64,000 bases of DNA, taken from Microtetraspora glauca. Lineage in GTDB: Bacteria > Actinomycetota > Actinomycetes > Streptosporangiales > Streptosporangiaceae. The notes beneath the pieces are model-generated. The model was given only the letters and a program-made list of their open reading frames with translations. It was not told the DNA's origin and searched no databases. The stretch lies in NCBI GenBank assembly GCA_001570385.1, contig BBYL01000021.1, positions 186,001 to 250,000 of the forward strand. Direction: 5' to 3'. Below, one piece after another: positions 7,350 through 16,656 of the stretch (within the stretch, counting starts at the first letter, position 1; the number at the start of each line of letters is the position of its first letter). Made by a program: the position numbers and the translations under genes.

Positions 7350-8032
7350 ACGGTCTGGTGGCGTCGGACGGCATCCGCGGTGGCGGTTCGATCTCCCGCC
7401 ATGATCGCGGTGACCAACTCCTCATGGATCTCGAGCCGGACCGAGGAATTGGGCGGGATGCCGTCATCGGCGACATAGAAGTCGTCGTGTGACTCCACGT
7501 ACGCCAGCAGATTGAGATAGACCGTCTTCAGGACAGGGTTGGGCACGATCTCCGCGATCCGGCGGTGCAGCTGCCAGTTGGCCCGCAGGCCGGCGACCCG
7601 GTCACTCCATGTCGCGCGGAGCTGTTCGAGCATCCGGCTGAGGTCGTCGGCGTCGGCTGCGGTCCGGTGCTCGGCGGCTGCCTGTGCGACGGCAGGCTCC
7701 AGCGCGTCGATCACCCGGACGCAGTCGATCGCGGTACTTGTCACATCCTGGAGGTTCAGGAATCCGTTAGCGATCACGGCCTGCGCCGTTCTCTGGGCGA
7801 TGAAGACTCCACCCTGGGGACCGGTGCGGGTCGTGATCATGCCCTTGGCCTCCAGGACACGCACCACCTCGGCGATGGTCGTCGGCGCCACCCCGAATCT
7901 GCTGGCGAGCTCCGCGCGAGTGCCGAGTCTGCTGCCCACCCGGAGCCGTCCCTCGGTGATGCCGTCTTCGATCTCGGACGCCACAGCGTCAACGGCTGAG
8001 CGCCGACGTGGAACAGCTCGTGAAACAGACAT
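7316..8032 (-). CDS. GntR-family transcriptional regulator, FCD (FadR) type
   Basis: A 238-residue repressor-type protein. Residues about 10-80 form the GntR winged helix (LASRFGVAPTTIAEVVRVLEAKGMITTR..GPQGG). The C-terminal FCD domain has the helical acid-binding core with an Asp near IDALEP, an N/H pair in the HRRIAEIVPN segment, and HEELVTAIMAGD. FCD regulators sense small organic acids through a metal site. The gene is convergent with the oxygenase operon and overlaps its last gene, so it probably controls that operon and possibly the 4382 dyad; the adjacent ABC importer could be another target. Confidence 0.9.
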   Translation of the reverse strand: MSVSRAVPRRRSAVDAVASEIEDGITEGRLRVGSRLGTRAELASRFGVAPTTIAEVVRVLEAKGMITTRTGPQGGVFIAQRTAQAVIANGFLNLQDVTSTAIDCVRVIDALEPAVAQAAAEHRTAADADDLSRMLEQLRATWSDRVAGLRANWQLHRRIAEIVPNPVLKTVYLNLLAYVESHDDFYVADDGIPPNSSVRLEIHEELVTAIMAGDRTATADAVRRHQTVYDDFCVVEAP

Positions 8033-8166
8033 GGTGAATCCAGTATCTCAGGCCAGTGGCGTTCAAGCAGCCGACACAAGACCGACAAGCCTCACCTCTT
8101 GATCGTCAGCCGAGCGCGGACCGGACCACGGGGGCGCCCGAGTGGCTGAGCGGCGAGGGCGGCTTG

Positions 8167-8211
8167 AGGGAGTAGGAGGGGCCTTGGGCAGGCGGCCCCC
8201 TCCTACTCCCT
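8167..8211. terminator. Long GC-rich hairpin after the ABC importer operon
   Basis: AGGGAGTAGGAGGGGCC (8167-8183) pairs with the stretch at 8194-8211 apart from one extra C, giving a 17-bp stem with a loop of about ten bases. It follows the solute-binding protein stop at 8222 when read leftward. No long U run follows, so it may be a terminator acting with low U requirement or an mRNA 3'-end stabiliser. Confidence 0.6.
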
Positions 8212-8221
8212 GCTCCGCTGC

Positions 8222-9325
8222 TCAGCCCTTGGGGGAGCCGAAGACGTCCTTGAACTTGGCGGTCATGGGGTCCCAGAGGGAGGTGATCTCTTCCGGGCCG
8301 GGGATGTCGAGCAGCTTCACCTGGTCCAGCGGCACCAGCCCCTGGACCGCGGGAGCGCCGGGCATGGTGGGCAGCGCGTTGATCCCGGCGAACGCCTGCT
8401 GCGCCTCCGCGGTGAACAGCCAGTTCATGAGCAGCTCGGTGGCCTCGGGGGCCGCGCCGTCCTTGAGCGCGGCGAAGTAGGTCGGGGTCGAGACGTTCCC
8501 GTCCTCCAGGGGGAAGGCGAACCCGATCGGCGCGCCCTTCGTCTTCGACGGGAAGTAGAAGTCCGACAACGTGGTCAGCAGGATGTCGAACTCGCCCCGG
8601 GCCACCGCCTGGTCGGCGATCTCCAGCGACGACTTGAACGTGACGTCCTGCGCCTTCAGCCGGTCCAGCCAGGCGTCGTCGATGGCGTGCCCGCCGTACA
8701 ACCGGATGAGCGTGCCGGAGGTGGCGCTGGGCGTGGTGGCGTCGCCCGCCACGATCCGGCCCTTCCACTTGGGGTCGAGCAGGTCGGCCCACTTCTTGGG
8801 CACGTCGGCGCCGGTGACCTTCTCGGCGTTGTACTCGATGCCCCAGACCGTGGTGGTCGGCGCGTAGAAGACGCCGGAGTCCTCGCGGTAGGCCGGGTCG
8901 AGCGTCGCCGCTGTCGGCAGGTCGAGCGTCCTGAGCACGTCCTTGCGCTGGAAGTCGGGACCGCCGAGCAGGCTGCCGACATGCTTGCCGGATGAGCGTT
9001 CGGTGGAGAGCTTGGTCGACAGCTCGGGACCGTTGATCGCCAGGCCCTTGGTGGTGATCCCTGGGAAGCGCTTCTCGAACGCCTCCCACACCTTCTGGTA
9101 CTGCTCCCAGCCCTGCATGTACGCGACGATCTTGGTGTCGCCGCCGTCCGTGGCCTTGGTGTAGAGGTCCTTCAGGTGGGCGGCCGTGGGCGCGTCCACC
9201 TTCAGGGGCGCGAGGTCGAGCTGGTCGGCTCCGACGGTGGTGCCCGCGGATCCGCCGCAGGCGGCCGTCAGCGCGAACGCGCCCGCGACGGCCATGGCGG
9301 AGGCCGCCCTGAACAGGTGCTTCAT
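8222..9325 (-). CDS. ABC importer solute-binding lipoprotein (iron/thiamine/polyamine type 2 fold)
   Basis: The 367-residue protein begins MKHLFRAASAMAVAGAFALTAAC, a lipoprotein signal with lipobox LTAAC, so it is anchored outside the membrane. The body resembles periplasmic binding proteins for Fe(III), thiamine or small anionic ligands (KVWEAFEKRFPGI, then the VWGIEYNAEKV and WADLLDPKWKGRI segments). ATG at 9325 overlaps the permease stop (ATGA) and places the signal peptide correctly. It is last in the operon ATPase, permease, binding protein. The ligand is unresolved; co-transcription with decarboxylase and aldehyde dehydrogenase genes would fit an organic acid, but the fold more often binds iron or thiamine. 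Confidence 0.88.
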   Translation of the reverse strand: MKHLFRAASAMAVAGAFALTAACGGSAGTTVGADQLDLAPLKVDAPTAAHLKDLYTKATDGGDTKIVAYMQGWEQYQKVWEAFEKRFPGITTKGLAINGPELSTKLSTERSSGKHVGSLLGGPDFQRKDVLRTLDLPTAATLDPAYREDSGVFYAPTTTVWGIEYNAEKVTGADVPKKWADLLDPKWKGRIVAGDATTPSATSGTLIRLYGGHAIDDAWLDRLKAQDVTFKSSLEIADQAVARGEFDILLTTLSDFYFPSKTKGAPIGFAFPLEDGNVSTPTYFAALKDGAAPEATELLMNWLFTAEAQQAFAGINALPTMPGAPAVQGLVPLDQVKLLDIPGPEEITSLWDPMTAKFKDVFGSPKG

Positions 9326-11082
9326 CGGTTCTCCTTGAGGCGCCGGCCCACGGCGCGGGCCAGCAGAGCGAGTACGGCGAGCGCTCCCCATACGGCGAGC
9401 AGCAACCCGAACAGGGCGGCCGCGGTGGCGGTGTCCCCCGATCGGTTCAGGTTCAGGACCTCGATCGCCACGGTGTCGACGTCAGGCGAGGCCAGAAGGA
9501 GCGGGACGGCGAGGTTGCCGGAGATGAGGATGGCGGCGACCAACCAGCCGTACCCGAAGCTGGGGATGAGCAGGCGCAGGATCAGGCCGAGGAAGGCGCG
9601 CACACGACCGGCTCCGGAGACCCTGGCGGCCTCCTCGAATTCCGGCGGGATCTGCGCGACCGACCCCTCGGCCGTACGCACCGCGACCGGGACGGCGGCG
9701 ATGACCAGGCCGATCAGCATGATCCAGACGGTGGCGTAGAGCTGGTTCAGCCCGGGGACCGCGAGGAACGACCACATGATCCCCATGCCGAGCACGATCC
9801 CGGGCACCGTGACGGTCACCCAGAGGGCGCCCCCGATGTAACGGCTGACCAGACCGGGCCGCGTCCTGATCACCCAGGCGAGCACGACGCACAGGAACAT
9901 GGTCACGAACCCGCCGAAGAACGCCAGGCCGAAGGTGGTGACGATCGCGTTGATCGTGTCCGGGTCGTCGAGCACCCTGCGGTAGTTGTCGAGCGTCCAG
10001 TTGTCGTAGAGCCCGAAGAAGGACTGGAAGCTGCCGATGTAGAGCTGGACCAGCGGCAGCACCAGGGCGAGCAGCGCGTGCAGCGCGATCACCGCCGTGC
10101 CCAGCCAGCGCACCGGGCCGAGCGACCACCGTTCCGTACGGTAGGACTTGCCGCTCATCGTGGTGTACCGCCGCCTGCCCAGCACCCTGGACTGCACCGC
10201 GATCAGCACCACGATGATCGCCATGAGCACCAGCGCGAGGCTGCTGGCCTCGGCGTACCGGCCACCGGCGTCACCGCTGATGTAGCGGTAGATCTCGGTG
10301 GAGAACACCCGGATCCCGGCGGGAAGCCCGATGATCTGGGGGAAGTCGAACGCCTCCAGGAAGCTCACGAACGCCATCAGCAGCGCCCCCAGCAGGGCCG
10401 GGGCGAGCAGCGGCACATGCACCCGGAAGAACGTGCGGACCTTCCCCATACCGGAGACCAGCGACGCCTCCTCCAGCGACCGGTCCATGGCCAGGAACGG
10501 CGCGAGGATCAGGAAGTAGTTGAACCCGACCGCCTTGAGCACGCACACGAAGACCAGACCGGGCCACGACGTGATGTCGACCGGCCCCTGATCCGCCCCG
10601 GTCACCGCCATGATCACCTGGTTGACGAGCCCCACCCGCGGGTTGCCGAGCATGTCCCAGGAGATCGCGAAGAACAGGTTCGGGCTGACCATGGTGAGCA
10701 GCATCAGCGGCGTCACCAGCCCGCGCAGCGGCACGTCGGTACGCGCGACCATCCAGGCGAAGACCGCCGCGATCAGCATCGACAGTATCGACACGACGCC
10801 CGCGAGCAGGACCGACTGGCCGAGCACCGCGAGCGTGCCGGGATCGGAGAGCGTCTCCACAAAGGGGCCGGCCGTCCAGGTCCCGCCGGGATCGCTGATC
10901 AGCCCGTCGTGGAACGCCGCCACGGCGATCATCGCCACCGGCCACACGAACAGCACCGTGCAGAGCACCGCCAGCGCCCACGCGCCCGGCCCGATCTGCC
11001 GCGCCCGCGCGACGAGTCGGCCGGGGAAGCGGCCGGGGAAGCGCCGCCGCACTCCGGGGTGCGGCGGCGCCCCGGCGGTCAC
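9322..11082 (-). CDS. ABC importer permease, fused double-domain (FbpB/ThiP type)
   Basis: A 586-residue protein with about twelve hydrophobic segments and two copies of the binding-protein-dependent permease domain. Each half carries an EAA-like loop: EEASLVSGMGKVRTFFRVHVPLL in the first and EEAARVSGAGRVRAFLGLIL in the second. Such fused permeases are normal in Fe(III) and thiamine importers and make a dimeric partner unnecessary. Both ends overlap neighbours by four bases (ATGA), so translation with the ATPase and the binding protein is coupled. Confidence 0.9.
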   Translation of the reverse strand: MTAGAPPHPGVRRRFPGRFPGRLVARARQIGPGAWALAVLCTVLFVWPVAMIAVAAFHDGLISDPGGTWTAGPFVETLSDPGTLAVLGQSVLLAGVVSILSMLIAAVFAWMVARTDVPLRGLVTPLMLLTMVSPNLFFAISWDMLGNPRVGLVNQVIMAVTGADQGPVDITSWPGLVFVCVLKAVGFNYFLILAPFLAMDRSLEEASLVSGMGKVRTFFRVHVPLLAPALLGALLMAFVSFLEAFDFPQIIGLPAGIRVFSTEIYRYISGDAGGRYAEASSLALVLMAIIVVLIAVQSRVLGRRRYTTMSGKSYRTERWSLGPVRWLGTAVIALHALLALVLPLVQLYIGSFQSFFGLYDNWTLDNYRRVLDDPDTINAIVTTFGLAFFGGFVTMFLCVVLAWVIRTRPGLVSRYIGGALWVTVTVPGIVLGMGIMWSFLAVPGLNQLYATVWIMLIGLVIAAVPVAVRTAEGSVAQIPPEFEEAARVSGAGRVRAFLGLILRLLIPSFGYGWLVAAILISGNLAVPLLLASPDVDTVAIEVLNLNRSGDTATAAALFGLLLAVWGALAVLALLARAVGRRLKENR

Positions 11083-12206
11083 GCGGCCACTCCCGCCGGC
11101 GTTCCGGCCCGGCCGAGCACCACGGCGTGCGCGGCGGTCAGGGCGACCGCGACCCGCTCACCCACGCCGGGGACCCCGGCGCCGTCGTCGACGTGCCCGT
11201 GGGACACAGTGAGCGGCAGCCCCTCCGCGTCCACCGTCAGTTCGGTCCGTCCGCCGAGGTAGACGGCGTCACGGACCACGGCCCGGCGTACGCCGGGCTC
11301 CTCGCCCGCGGCCCCTTCCGGGACCAGCCGCACATGCGCGGCCCGTACGGCGATCTCGACGGCGGAGCCCGACGGGCCGGGCGGCGGCCCGGCGACCCGC
11401 AGGGGCGGCCCTCCGGGAGCCGGATGGAAGGCGAACCCGGTGTCGTCGGTCTCCCCCACGGTCCCGTCGAGGAGGTTCTCGAACCCCATGAAGTCCGCGA
11501 CGAACCGGTTGGCCGGTCGGGTGTAGACCTCCCGGGGTGTGCCCTCCTGCTGCACCGCGGCCTCGCTCATCACCACGACCCGGTCCGAGAGCGCCATCGC
11601 CTCTTCCTGGTCGTGCGTGACGTAGACGGCCGTGGTGCCGATCTCGCGCTGGAGCCGGCGGATCGCGGTGCGCATGCCGACCCTCAGCTTGGCGTCGAGG
11701 TTCGAGAGCGGCTCGTCGAAGAGCATGAGCCGGGGGTGCGCGGCCATCGCCCTGGCGAGCGCGATCCGCTGCTGCTGTCCGCCGGACAGCTCGCCCGGGT
11801 AGCGCCCGGCGCGGTCGGCCAGGCCGACCGCCTCCAGCATCTCGGCCACCCTGGCCCTGCGCTCGGCCGCGCCCATGCGGGCCGCGCGAAGCGGGTAGCC
11901 GACGTTGGCGCCGGCCGTCAGGTGCGGCCAGAGCGCGTAGCTCTGGAACACCATGCCGACCTGGCGCCGCTCCGGCGGCACGCATACGCCGCGCGCGGCC
12001 GAGTAGACGGTGTCGCCTCCGATGGTGATCTCACCCTCGGTCGGCGTCTCCAGGCCGGCGAGGCAGCGCAGCGTGGTCGTCTTGCCACAGCCGCTGGGGC
12101 CGAGCAGCGTCAGGAACTCACCGTCGGGGATCGCCAGCTCGACGTCCCGGACCGCGGTGAAGTCTCCGAAGCGCTTCACCAGCCCGGTGATCCGGACTTC
12201 CGCCAT
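11079..12206 (-). CDS. ABC importer ATPase (PotA/FbpC type)
   Basis: The 375-residue ATPase has Walker A GPSGCGKTT, Q-loop VFQSYALWPH, signature LSGGQQQRIALARA, Walker B LMLFDEPLSNLD and switch His in YVTHDQEEA, followed by a C-terminal TOBE-type regulatory region after about residue 240. ATG at 12206 (MAEVRITGLVKRF) is the family start; an upstream in-frame extension lacks homology. It drives the permease encoded next. The preceding gap to the aldehyde dehydrogenase is 129 bases and may carry a secondary promoter. Confidence 0.93.
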   Translation of the reverse strand: MAEVRITGLVKRFGDFTAVRDVELAIPDGEFLTLLGPSGCGKTTTLRCLAGLETPTEGEITIGGDTVYSAARGVCVPPERRQVGMVFQSYALWPHLTAGANVGYPLRAARMGAAERRARVAEMLEAVGLADRAGRYPGELSGGQQQRIALARAMAAHPRLMLFDEPLSNLDAKLRVGMRTAIRRLQREIGTTAVYVTHDQEEAMALSDRVVVMSEAAVQQEGTPREVYTRPANRFVADFMGFENLLDGTVGETDDTGFAFHPAPGGPPLRVAGPPPGPSGSAVEIAVRAAHVRLVPEGAAGEEPGVRRAVVRDAVYLGGRTELTVDAEGLPLTVSHGHVDDGAGVPGVGERVAVALTAAHAVVLGRAGTPAGVAA

Positions 12207-12335
12207 GCCCGCTCCACTCAACCAAATAGATGTCAATTCCGTGATGTCGCGGCCCGGTGGGAGAACCGCGGTACGGCTCGTCACGTGACCACGCGACGCC
12301 GCCGGGGTGCGGCCGGTGATGCGGCCGCTGACGTC
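12207..12335 (-). promoter_or_regulatory. Gap between aldehyde dehydrogenase and ABC importer genes, possible internal promoter
   Basis: Read leftward, the gap contains AATTGACATCTATTTGG about 20 bases before the ATPase start, an AT-rich patch with a consensus-like TTGACA -35 element. No good -10 hexamer follows at 17 bases, so the promoter call is weak; the patch might equally be a regulator site. Confidence 0.3.
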
Positions 12336-13802
12336 TCAGGCGACGCCCCGGGCCATGCCTTCGGGCAGGCCGACCACGCTCTTGACCTCGAGGAACTCCT
12401 CGATGCCGTAGCGTCCGCATTCGCGGCCGACGCCCGACCGCTTGTAGCCGCCGAAGGGCGCCGCCACGTTGAGCCCCGCGCCGTTGACGCTCACCATCCC
12501 GGTACGCAGGCGACGGGCCACCGCCAGCGCCCTGGCCGGGTCGGCCGACCACACCCCGCCGGACAACCCGTACTCGGAGTCGTTGGCGATGGCGACGGCC
12601 TCGTCCTCGGTGGCGTAGCTCATGATCGAGAGCACCGGACCGAAGATCTCCTCACGCGCGATCGTCATCTCGGGGCGTACCCCCGAGAAGATCGTCGGCG
12701 TGACGTAGGCGCCCGGCCCCTCTATCGGGGTGCCGCCCACGAGGAGCCGCGCCCCCTCCGCGATCCCGGCCGAGATGTAGTCCTGGACGATCCGCTGCTG
12801 CCGCCGCGACGCCTGCGGGCCGAGCCTGGTGGCGGGATCGGACGGCGGGCCGGGAACCCAGCCGGACGCGGCCGAGACCGCGAGCCGTTCCACCTCCTCC
12901 AGCAGGTGCTCGGGGACGAGCAGCCGGGTCAGCGCGGCGCAGATCTGTCCCGCGTTCGCGAAGCACCCGCCGACCGCCTGCGGGACGACGGACGCCAGGT
13001 CCGCGTCGTCGAGCACGATGCCGGCCGACTTGCCGCCGAGTTCCAGCGTCACCTTCTTGATCGTGCGGGCGGCCAGTTCGGCCACCCGTGCTCCGGCCCG
13101 GACGGATCCGGTCAGCGTGACGACGTCGACCAGCGGATGCGCCACGAGCGCCTCCCCGGTGACCGGCCCGTCGCCCGGCACGAGGTTGAACACGCCAGGG
13201 GGCGCCCCGGCGGCCTGGACGATCTCGGCGAAGACGTAGGCGTCCAGCGGCGTCAGCTCGCTCGGCTTGAGTACCACCGTGCACCCGGCCACGAGAGCCG
13301 CGCCCACCTTGAGCGCGATCTGGTGCAGCGGGAAGTTCCACGGGGTGATCGCGGCGACGACGCCGGCGGGCTCACGCAGGACCAGGGCGCCACCGACGGA
13401 CTCCTCGGCGAAGTGGTCACGCCCGGCCTTGACGATCTCGTCGAGGTCGGCCAGCGCCACGCCGAGCTGCGCCTGCCTGGCGAAGGTGATGGGCGTACCC
13501 ATCTGGAGGGTGAGCAGCCCGGCCAGCTCCTCGCGCCGCTCCTCGACTCCCGCCCTGATCCGCTCGACCATCGCGGCCCGCTCCGCCATCGGCACCTGGG
13601 ACCAGCTCGGGAACGCCGCCGCGGCGGCGCGTACGGCGGCGTCGACGTCCTCGGCCGAGGCGATCGGGACCCGTCCGGCCACCTGGCCGGTGGCCGGATC
13701 GACCACGTCGAGCGTGCGGGGAGTGGCCAGGGCGTCGGAGGTGTCGTCGCCGCGCGGGGCGGTCCACGCGCCGCCGATCAGCAGGTCGTCACGCTGGATC
13801 AC
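12336..13802 (-). CDS. NAD(P)-dependent aldehyde dehydrogenase
   Basis: A 488-residue ALDH-superfamily enzyme oxidising an aldehyde to a carboxylate. Catalytic residues are Asn156 (PWNF), Glu254 (LELGGK) and Cys288 (FANAGQICAA); the C-terminal oligomerisation segment contains PFGGYKRSGVGRE. GTG at 13802 overlaps the stop of the ThDP-enzyme gene (GTGA), so the two are translated together. A decarboxylase that makes an aldehyde followed by a dehydrogenase that removes it is a coherent two-step route from a 2-oxo acid to the shortened acid; this pairing is inferred from gene order. Confidence 0.93.
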   Translation of the reverse strand: MIQRDDLLIGGAWTAPRGDDTSDALATPRTLDVVDPATGQVAGRVPIASAEDVDAAVRAAAAAFPSWSQVPMAERAAMVERIRAGVEERREELAGLLTLQMGTPITFARQAQLGVALADLDEIVKAGRDHFAEESVGGALVLREPAGVVAAITPWNFPLHQIALKVGAALVAGCTVVLKPSELTPLDAYVFAEIVQAAGAPPGVFNLVPGDGPVTGEALVAHPLVDVVTLTGSVRAGARVAELAARTIKKVTLELGGKSAGIVLDDADLASVVPQAVGGCFANAGQICAALTRLLVPEHLLEEVERLAVSAASGWVPGPPSDPATRLGPQASRRQQRIVQDYISAGIAEGARLLVGGTPIEGPGAYVTPTIFSGVRPEMTIAREEIFGPVLSIMSYATEDEAVAIANDSEYGLSGGVWSADPARALAVARRLRTGMVSVNGAGLNVAAPFGGYKRSGVGRECGRYGIEEFLEVKSVVGLPEGMARGVA

Positions 13803-15436
13803 GGTGCCTCCAGGGGTGCGGGGCGCGGGACGCCCTCGTGGATCAGGTGCCAGGGGCCGGGGAACTCCCCGACGGGTGCCTCGACGAGCACCGGCTCGCC
13901 CGCGGTGAGCGCCTCCTTCAGCACCACCTCGAGCTCCTCGGGGCCGTTCGCGCGGGCCGCGGCGATGCCGAAGGAATCGGCGAGCTTGGCGTAGTCGGGG
14001 TTGACCAGGTCGGTGGCGAAGTAGCGGGCGCCGAAGCGGTTCTTCTGGATGCGCCGCACGTTGCCGAAGAAGCCGTCGTTGAAGACCACCGTCACCGTGG
14101 CCAGGCCGTACTTCTTCGCCGTGGAGAGCTCCTGGAGCGTCCAGGAGAAGCCGCCGTCGCCGGTGATGGAGACGACCGGCCGGTCCGGGTCCGCCGCCTT
14201 CGCGCCGAGCGCGGTGGCGAAGCCGTACCCCAGGGTGCCCTGGTAGCCGGGGGTGAGGTAGGTGCGAGGCCGGTAGACGGGAAAGCAGGTGTTGGCGGCG
14301 TAGCCGATCTGGGTCAGCTCGCTGACCAGCACCCCGTCGTCCGGAAGCGCGGCGCGGATCGCCCGGAGGTAGGCCCGCTGCGGGGCGATGTCGGCGTACT
14401 GCTCCTCCAGCCAGGCCCGCGCGGCGTCGAGCTCGGCCGTGCGGGACTCGCGGGCCACTCCGCGCAGCTCCTCGGCCAGCGCCGCGAGCGCGAGGCGCGC
14501 GTCGCCGTGCACCGCGAGGTCGGGCGTACGCGGCTCGCCCAGGTCGGCGGCCTCGGCGTTGATCAGGACCAGCCGGGCGCCGGCCGTGTTCACCTGCTCG
14601 CTGAAGGCGGTCACGAAGCGGGTGCCGACGGCGAGCACGACGTCGGCGTGCTCGCGCAGCCGGCGGAACGCCAGCGCGTCGAACGCGAGCGGGTGCCTGG
14701 CGGAGATCGCGCCGCGGCCGTTCTCGCTCACCACGACCGGTGCGTGGAGGATCTCCGCCAGCTCGCGCAGTTCCTCCGACGCGTCGGCGGCGATCACACC
14801 GCCGCCCGCGTAGATCACCGGCCGCTGGGAGCCGCGCAGCAGCTCGGCGACGGCGTCGATCAGCTTCCGGTCGGGTACGGCGGGCGCGTGCGGAGCCGCA
14901 CCGGGGATCTCGACGTCGGCGGTCGCGCCGAGCACGTCCGGCGGGATCTCCAGGCCGACCGGGCGGGGCCGGCCGGAGCGCAGCTCGGCGAAGGCGCGGT
15001 GGACCATGCCGGGGATGTCCTCCGGCCTGGTCGCGAGCCCGCTCCACTTGGTGAGCGAGCGCAGGATGCCGCTCTGGTCGGGGATCTCGTGCAGCGCACC
15101 GAGCCCCCTGCCGATCGCCCCCGAATCGATCTGCCCGCTGATGTAGAGCAGCGGCGAGGAGCAGGCGTACGCCGTGGCGAGGCCGGCCAGGCCGTTCAGC
15201 ATGCCCGGTCCCGGCACCACCATCGAGACGCCGGGCCGCCCGGTGGAGCGGGCGTAGCCGTCGGCCATGTAGGAGGCGGCCTGCTCATTGCGCGCGCAGG
15301 TGAAGGCGATGTCGTCGGCCACGTGGTAGAGCGCGTCCGCGGCGTGGTCGAGTTGCACGCCGGGGATGCCGAATATCTGGCTGACGCCGTTGGCCGCCAG
15401 GGAACGGGCGAGAGCCTCGCCGCCCGTCATGTTCAT
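13799..15436 (-). CDS. Thiamine-diphosphate-dependent decarboxylase / acetolactate-synthase-like enzyme
   Basis: The 545-residue protein has three ThDP-enzyme domains: an N-terminal PYR domain with catalytic Glu51 (ARNEQAASYMADG), a middle domain (about 190-330), and a C-terminal PP domain with the metal motif GDGGFSWTLQEL ending in ND. Catalysed reactions in this family are decarboxylation or carboligation of 2-oxo acids. Absence of a small regulatory subunit and coupling to aldehyde dehydrogenase favour decarboxylation. ATG at 15436 and a second ATG at 15430 are both possible; AAGGAG at 15441-15446 is 4 and 10 bases away respectively. Confidence 0.88.
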   Translation of the reverse strand: MNMTGGEALARSLAANGVSQIFGIPGVQLDHAADALYHVADDIAFTCARNEQAASYMADGYARSTGRPGVSMVVPGPGMLNGLAGLATAYACSSPLLYISGQIDSGAIGRGLGALHEIPDQSGILRSLTKWSGLATRPEDIPGMVHRAFAELRSGRPRPVGLEIPPDVLGATADVEIPGAAPHAPAVPDRKLIDAVAELLRGSQRPVIYAGGGVIAADASEELRELAEILHAPVVVSENGRGAISARHPLAFDALAFRRLREHADVVLAVGTRFVTAFSEQVNTAGARLVLINAEAADLGEPRTPDLAVHGDARLALAALAEELRGVARESRTAELDAARAWLEEQYADIAPQRAYLRAIRAALPDDGVLVSELTQIGYAANTCFPVYRPRTYLTPGYQGTLGYGFATALGAKAADPDRPVVSITGDGGFSWTLQELSTAKKYGLATVTVVFNDGFFGNVRRIQKNRFGARYFATDLVNPDYAKLADSFGIAAARANGPEELEVVLKEALTAGEPVLVEAPVGEFPGPWHLIHEGVPRPAPLEAP

Positions 15437-15909
15437 GGGTCTCCTTAGGGAAGTTCATCGGTCGAGGACCAGGCGCGGCGAGCGGCAGCGGGCGACGCGG
15501 ATGAACATCGTGTCGCCGGCGGCTCGCGTTCAGGCTGAGAGCCGGCGCTTTTCTGCCAGTGCGCGTTCAGCGGGACATAGGTGTCCGCGCCGCGCTCACG
15601 CGCCCGGCGACCGAGCTCGACCAAGCCAGCCGTCCGCGGCGTTCTGCCGGACGCCCTCATGCCTGGTGTCAGTGTTCAGCGACAGCCGGATCGACGGCCC
15701 GTGCGCGATCTTCGTCACGAGGACGATCGAGCCCATCGCGCACCTCTTCCGAACCGAGCCGACCCCGCAAATCATGTATATGGTTATGGCTGTTCTGGGA
15801 GGGTGTCAACCATTTGTATGGTTTCTATGGATGAGGACGCGTGGAAGACGCCCCGCCGCGCGACGAACGATCTACAGTTGACGGGTCGCCGCACACGGGA
15901 GAAGCCGGA
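15437..15909. other. Divergent regulatory region between decarboxylase operon and GntR gene
   Basis: Roughly 470 bases with no convincing gene. The left part (15450-15750) shows nothing recognisable. The right part (15765-15830) is AT-rich and contains the promoter and operator annotated separately. An in-frame ATG at 15841 would extend the GntR protein by 23 unconserved residues. Confidence 0.6.
15781..15823 (-). promoter_or_regulatory. Leftward promoter with overlapping palindromic operator
   Basis: Reading leftward, TTGACA (15804-15809) and TAACCA (15781-15786) are 17 bases apart, a plausible sigma-A promoter for the decarboxylase operon with a weak -10. AACCATTTGTATGGTT (15808-15823) has perfect six-base arms around a 4-base spacer and overlaps the -35 element. 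A dimeric repressor, most simply the divergent FCD-GntR protein, would block RNA polymerase here. Confidence 0.55.
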
Positions 15910-16635
15910 ATGTACGACGCAGACACGGTCACCGAGGTGACCTTCGACCGCACCGACGCGCGGTCGTCGATCGCCGAGACGCTGGTTGAGCGCCTCGAAA
16001 ACGCGATTCGCCGCAACCGCCTCCTGCCCGGCCACCGCCTGGGCACGAAGGACGAGCTCCGCCAGCAGTTCGGCGTCGCTCCGGCAACACTGGCCGAGGC
16101 GATCCGTGTGCTGCGGTTGCGCGGCGTGCTGGACGTGCGCCCGGGGCCGGGTGGCGGCATCTTCGTGGCCGAACAGTCACCACTGGTCCGGCTCGGCCAC
16201 GACATGCTCCAACTCGGCCACGACGGTGCGTCGGTGACACACTGCCTGGCCGTCCTGGACGTGCTCGACCAGGAGGTGGCGCTCGACGCGGCCGCCCACC
16301 GCACCGAACGGGACATCGACGAGTTGGTCGAGATGATGGAGCAGCTGCGGCGATCCTGGCCGGACGCGGCCGAGGCCCAGCGCCGCAACTGGGACCTGCA
16401 CCGCCGCCTCGCCCTGATCTCCCCCAACATCCTGCTGCGGACCATGTACACCCGGCTGGTCGACTACATCAGCAGAGACCTGTCCTCTGCCATAACCGCG
16501 GAGGACTTCCGCAAGGGCTCCGACGACCGGCTCCAGGTGCACGTCGACCTGGTCGAAGCGGTCATCCGGGGCGACCAGCGCGGCGCCGAGGCCATGGCCC
16601 TGCGCCACCGCGGGCTGACACGCGACGACCGCTGA
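15910..16635 (+). CDS. GntR-family transcriptional regulator, FCD type
   Basis: A 241-residue regulator: winged helix at about 20-85 (LRQQFGVAPATLAEAIRVLRLRG..GPGGG), then an FCD domain with DVLDQEVALDAAAH, NWDLHRRLALISPN and VHVDLVEAVIRGDQ. It closely resembles the regulator at 7316-8032 in layout, suggesting related ligands. ATG at 15910 has GGAGAAGCC just upstream; ATG at 15841 is an alternative. It is divergent from the decarboxylase/ALDH/ABC array and probably represses it. Confidence 0.9.
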   Translation: MYDADTVTEVTFDRTDARSSIAETLVERLENAIRRNRLLPGHRLGTKDELRQQFGVAPATLAEAIRVLRLRGVLDVRPGPGGGIFVAEQSPLVRLGHDMLQLGHDGASVTHCLAVLDVLDQEVALDAAAHRTERDIDELVEMMEQLRRSWPDAAEAQRRNWDLHRRLALISPNILLRTMYTRLVDYISRDLSSAITAEDFRKGSDDRLQVHVDLVEAVIRGDQRGAEAMALRHRGLTRDDR

Positions 16636-16656
16636 CCTCGGGGACCTCGAGGACCC

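Noticed and set aside
11127..13994. 955-codon rightward open frame
   Set aside because: Antisense to the ABC ATPase and aldehyde dehydrogenase genes, which keep all catalytic motifs; no recognisable domain in the shadow.
12336..15047. 903-codon reading of the aldehyde dehydrogenase
   Set aside because: The first about 415 codons are an out-of-frame shadow of the ThDP-enzyme gene; the GTG at 13802 with GTGA overlap is the real start.
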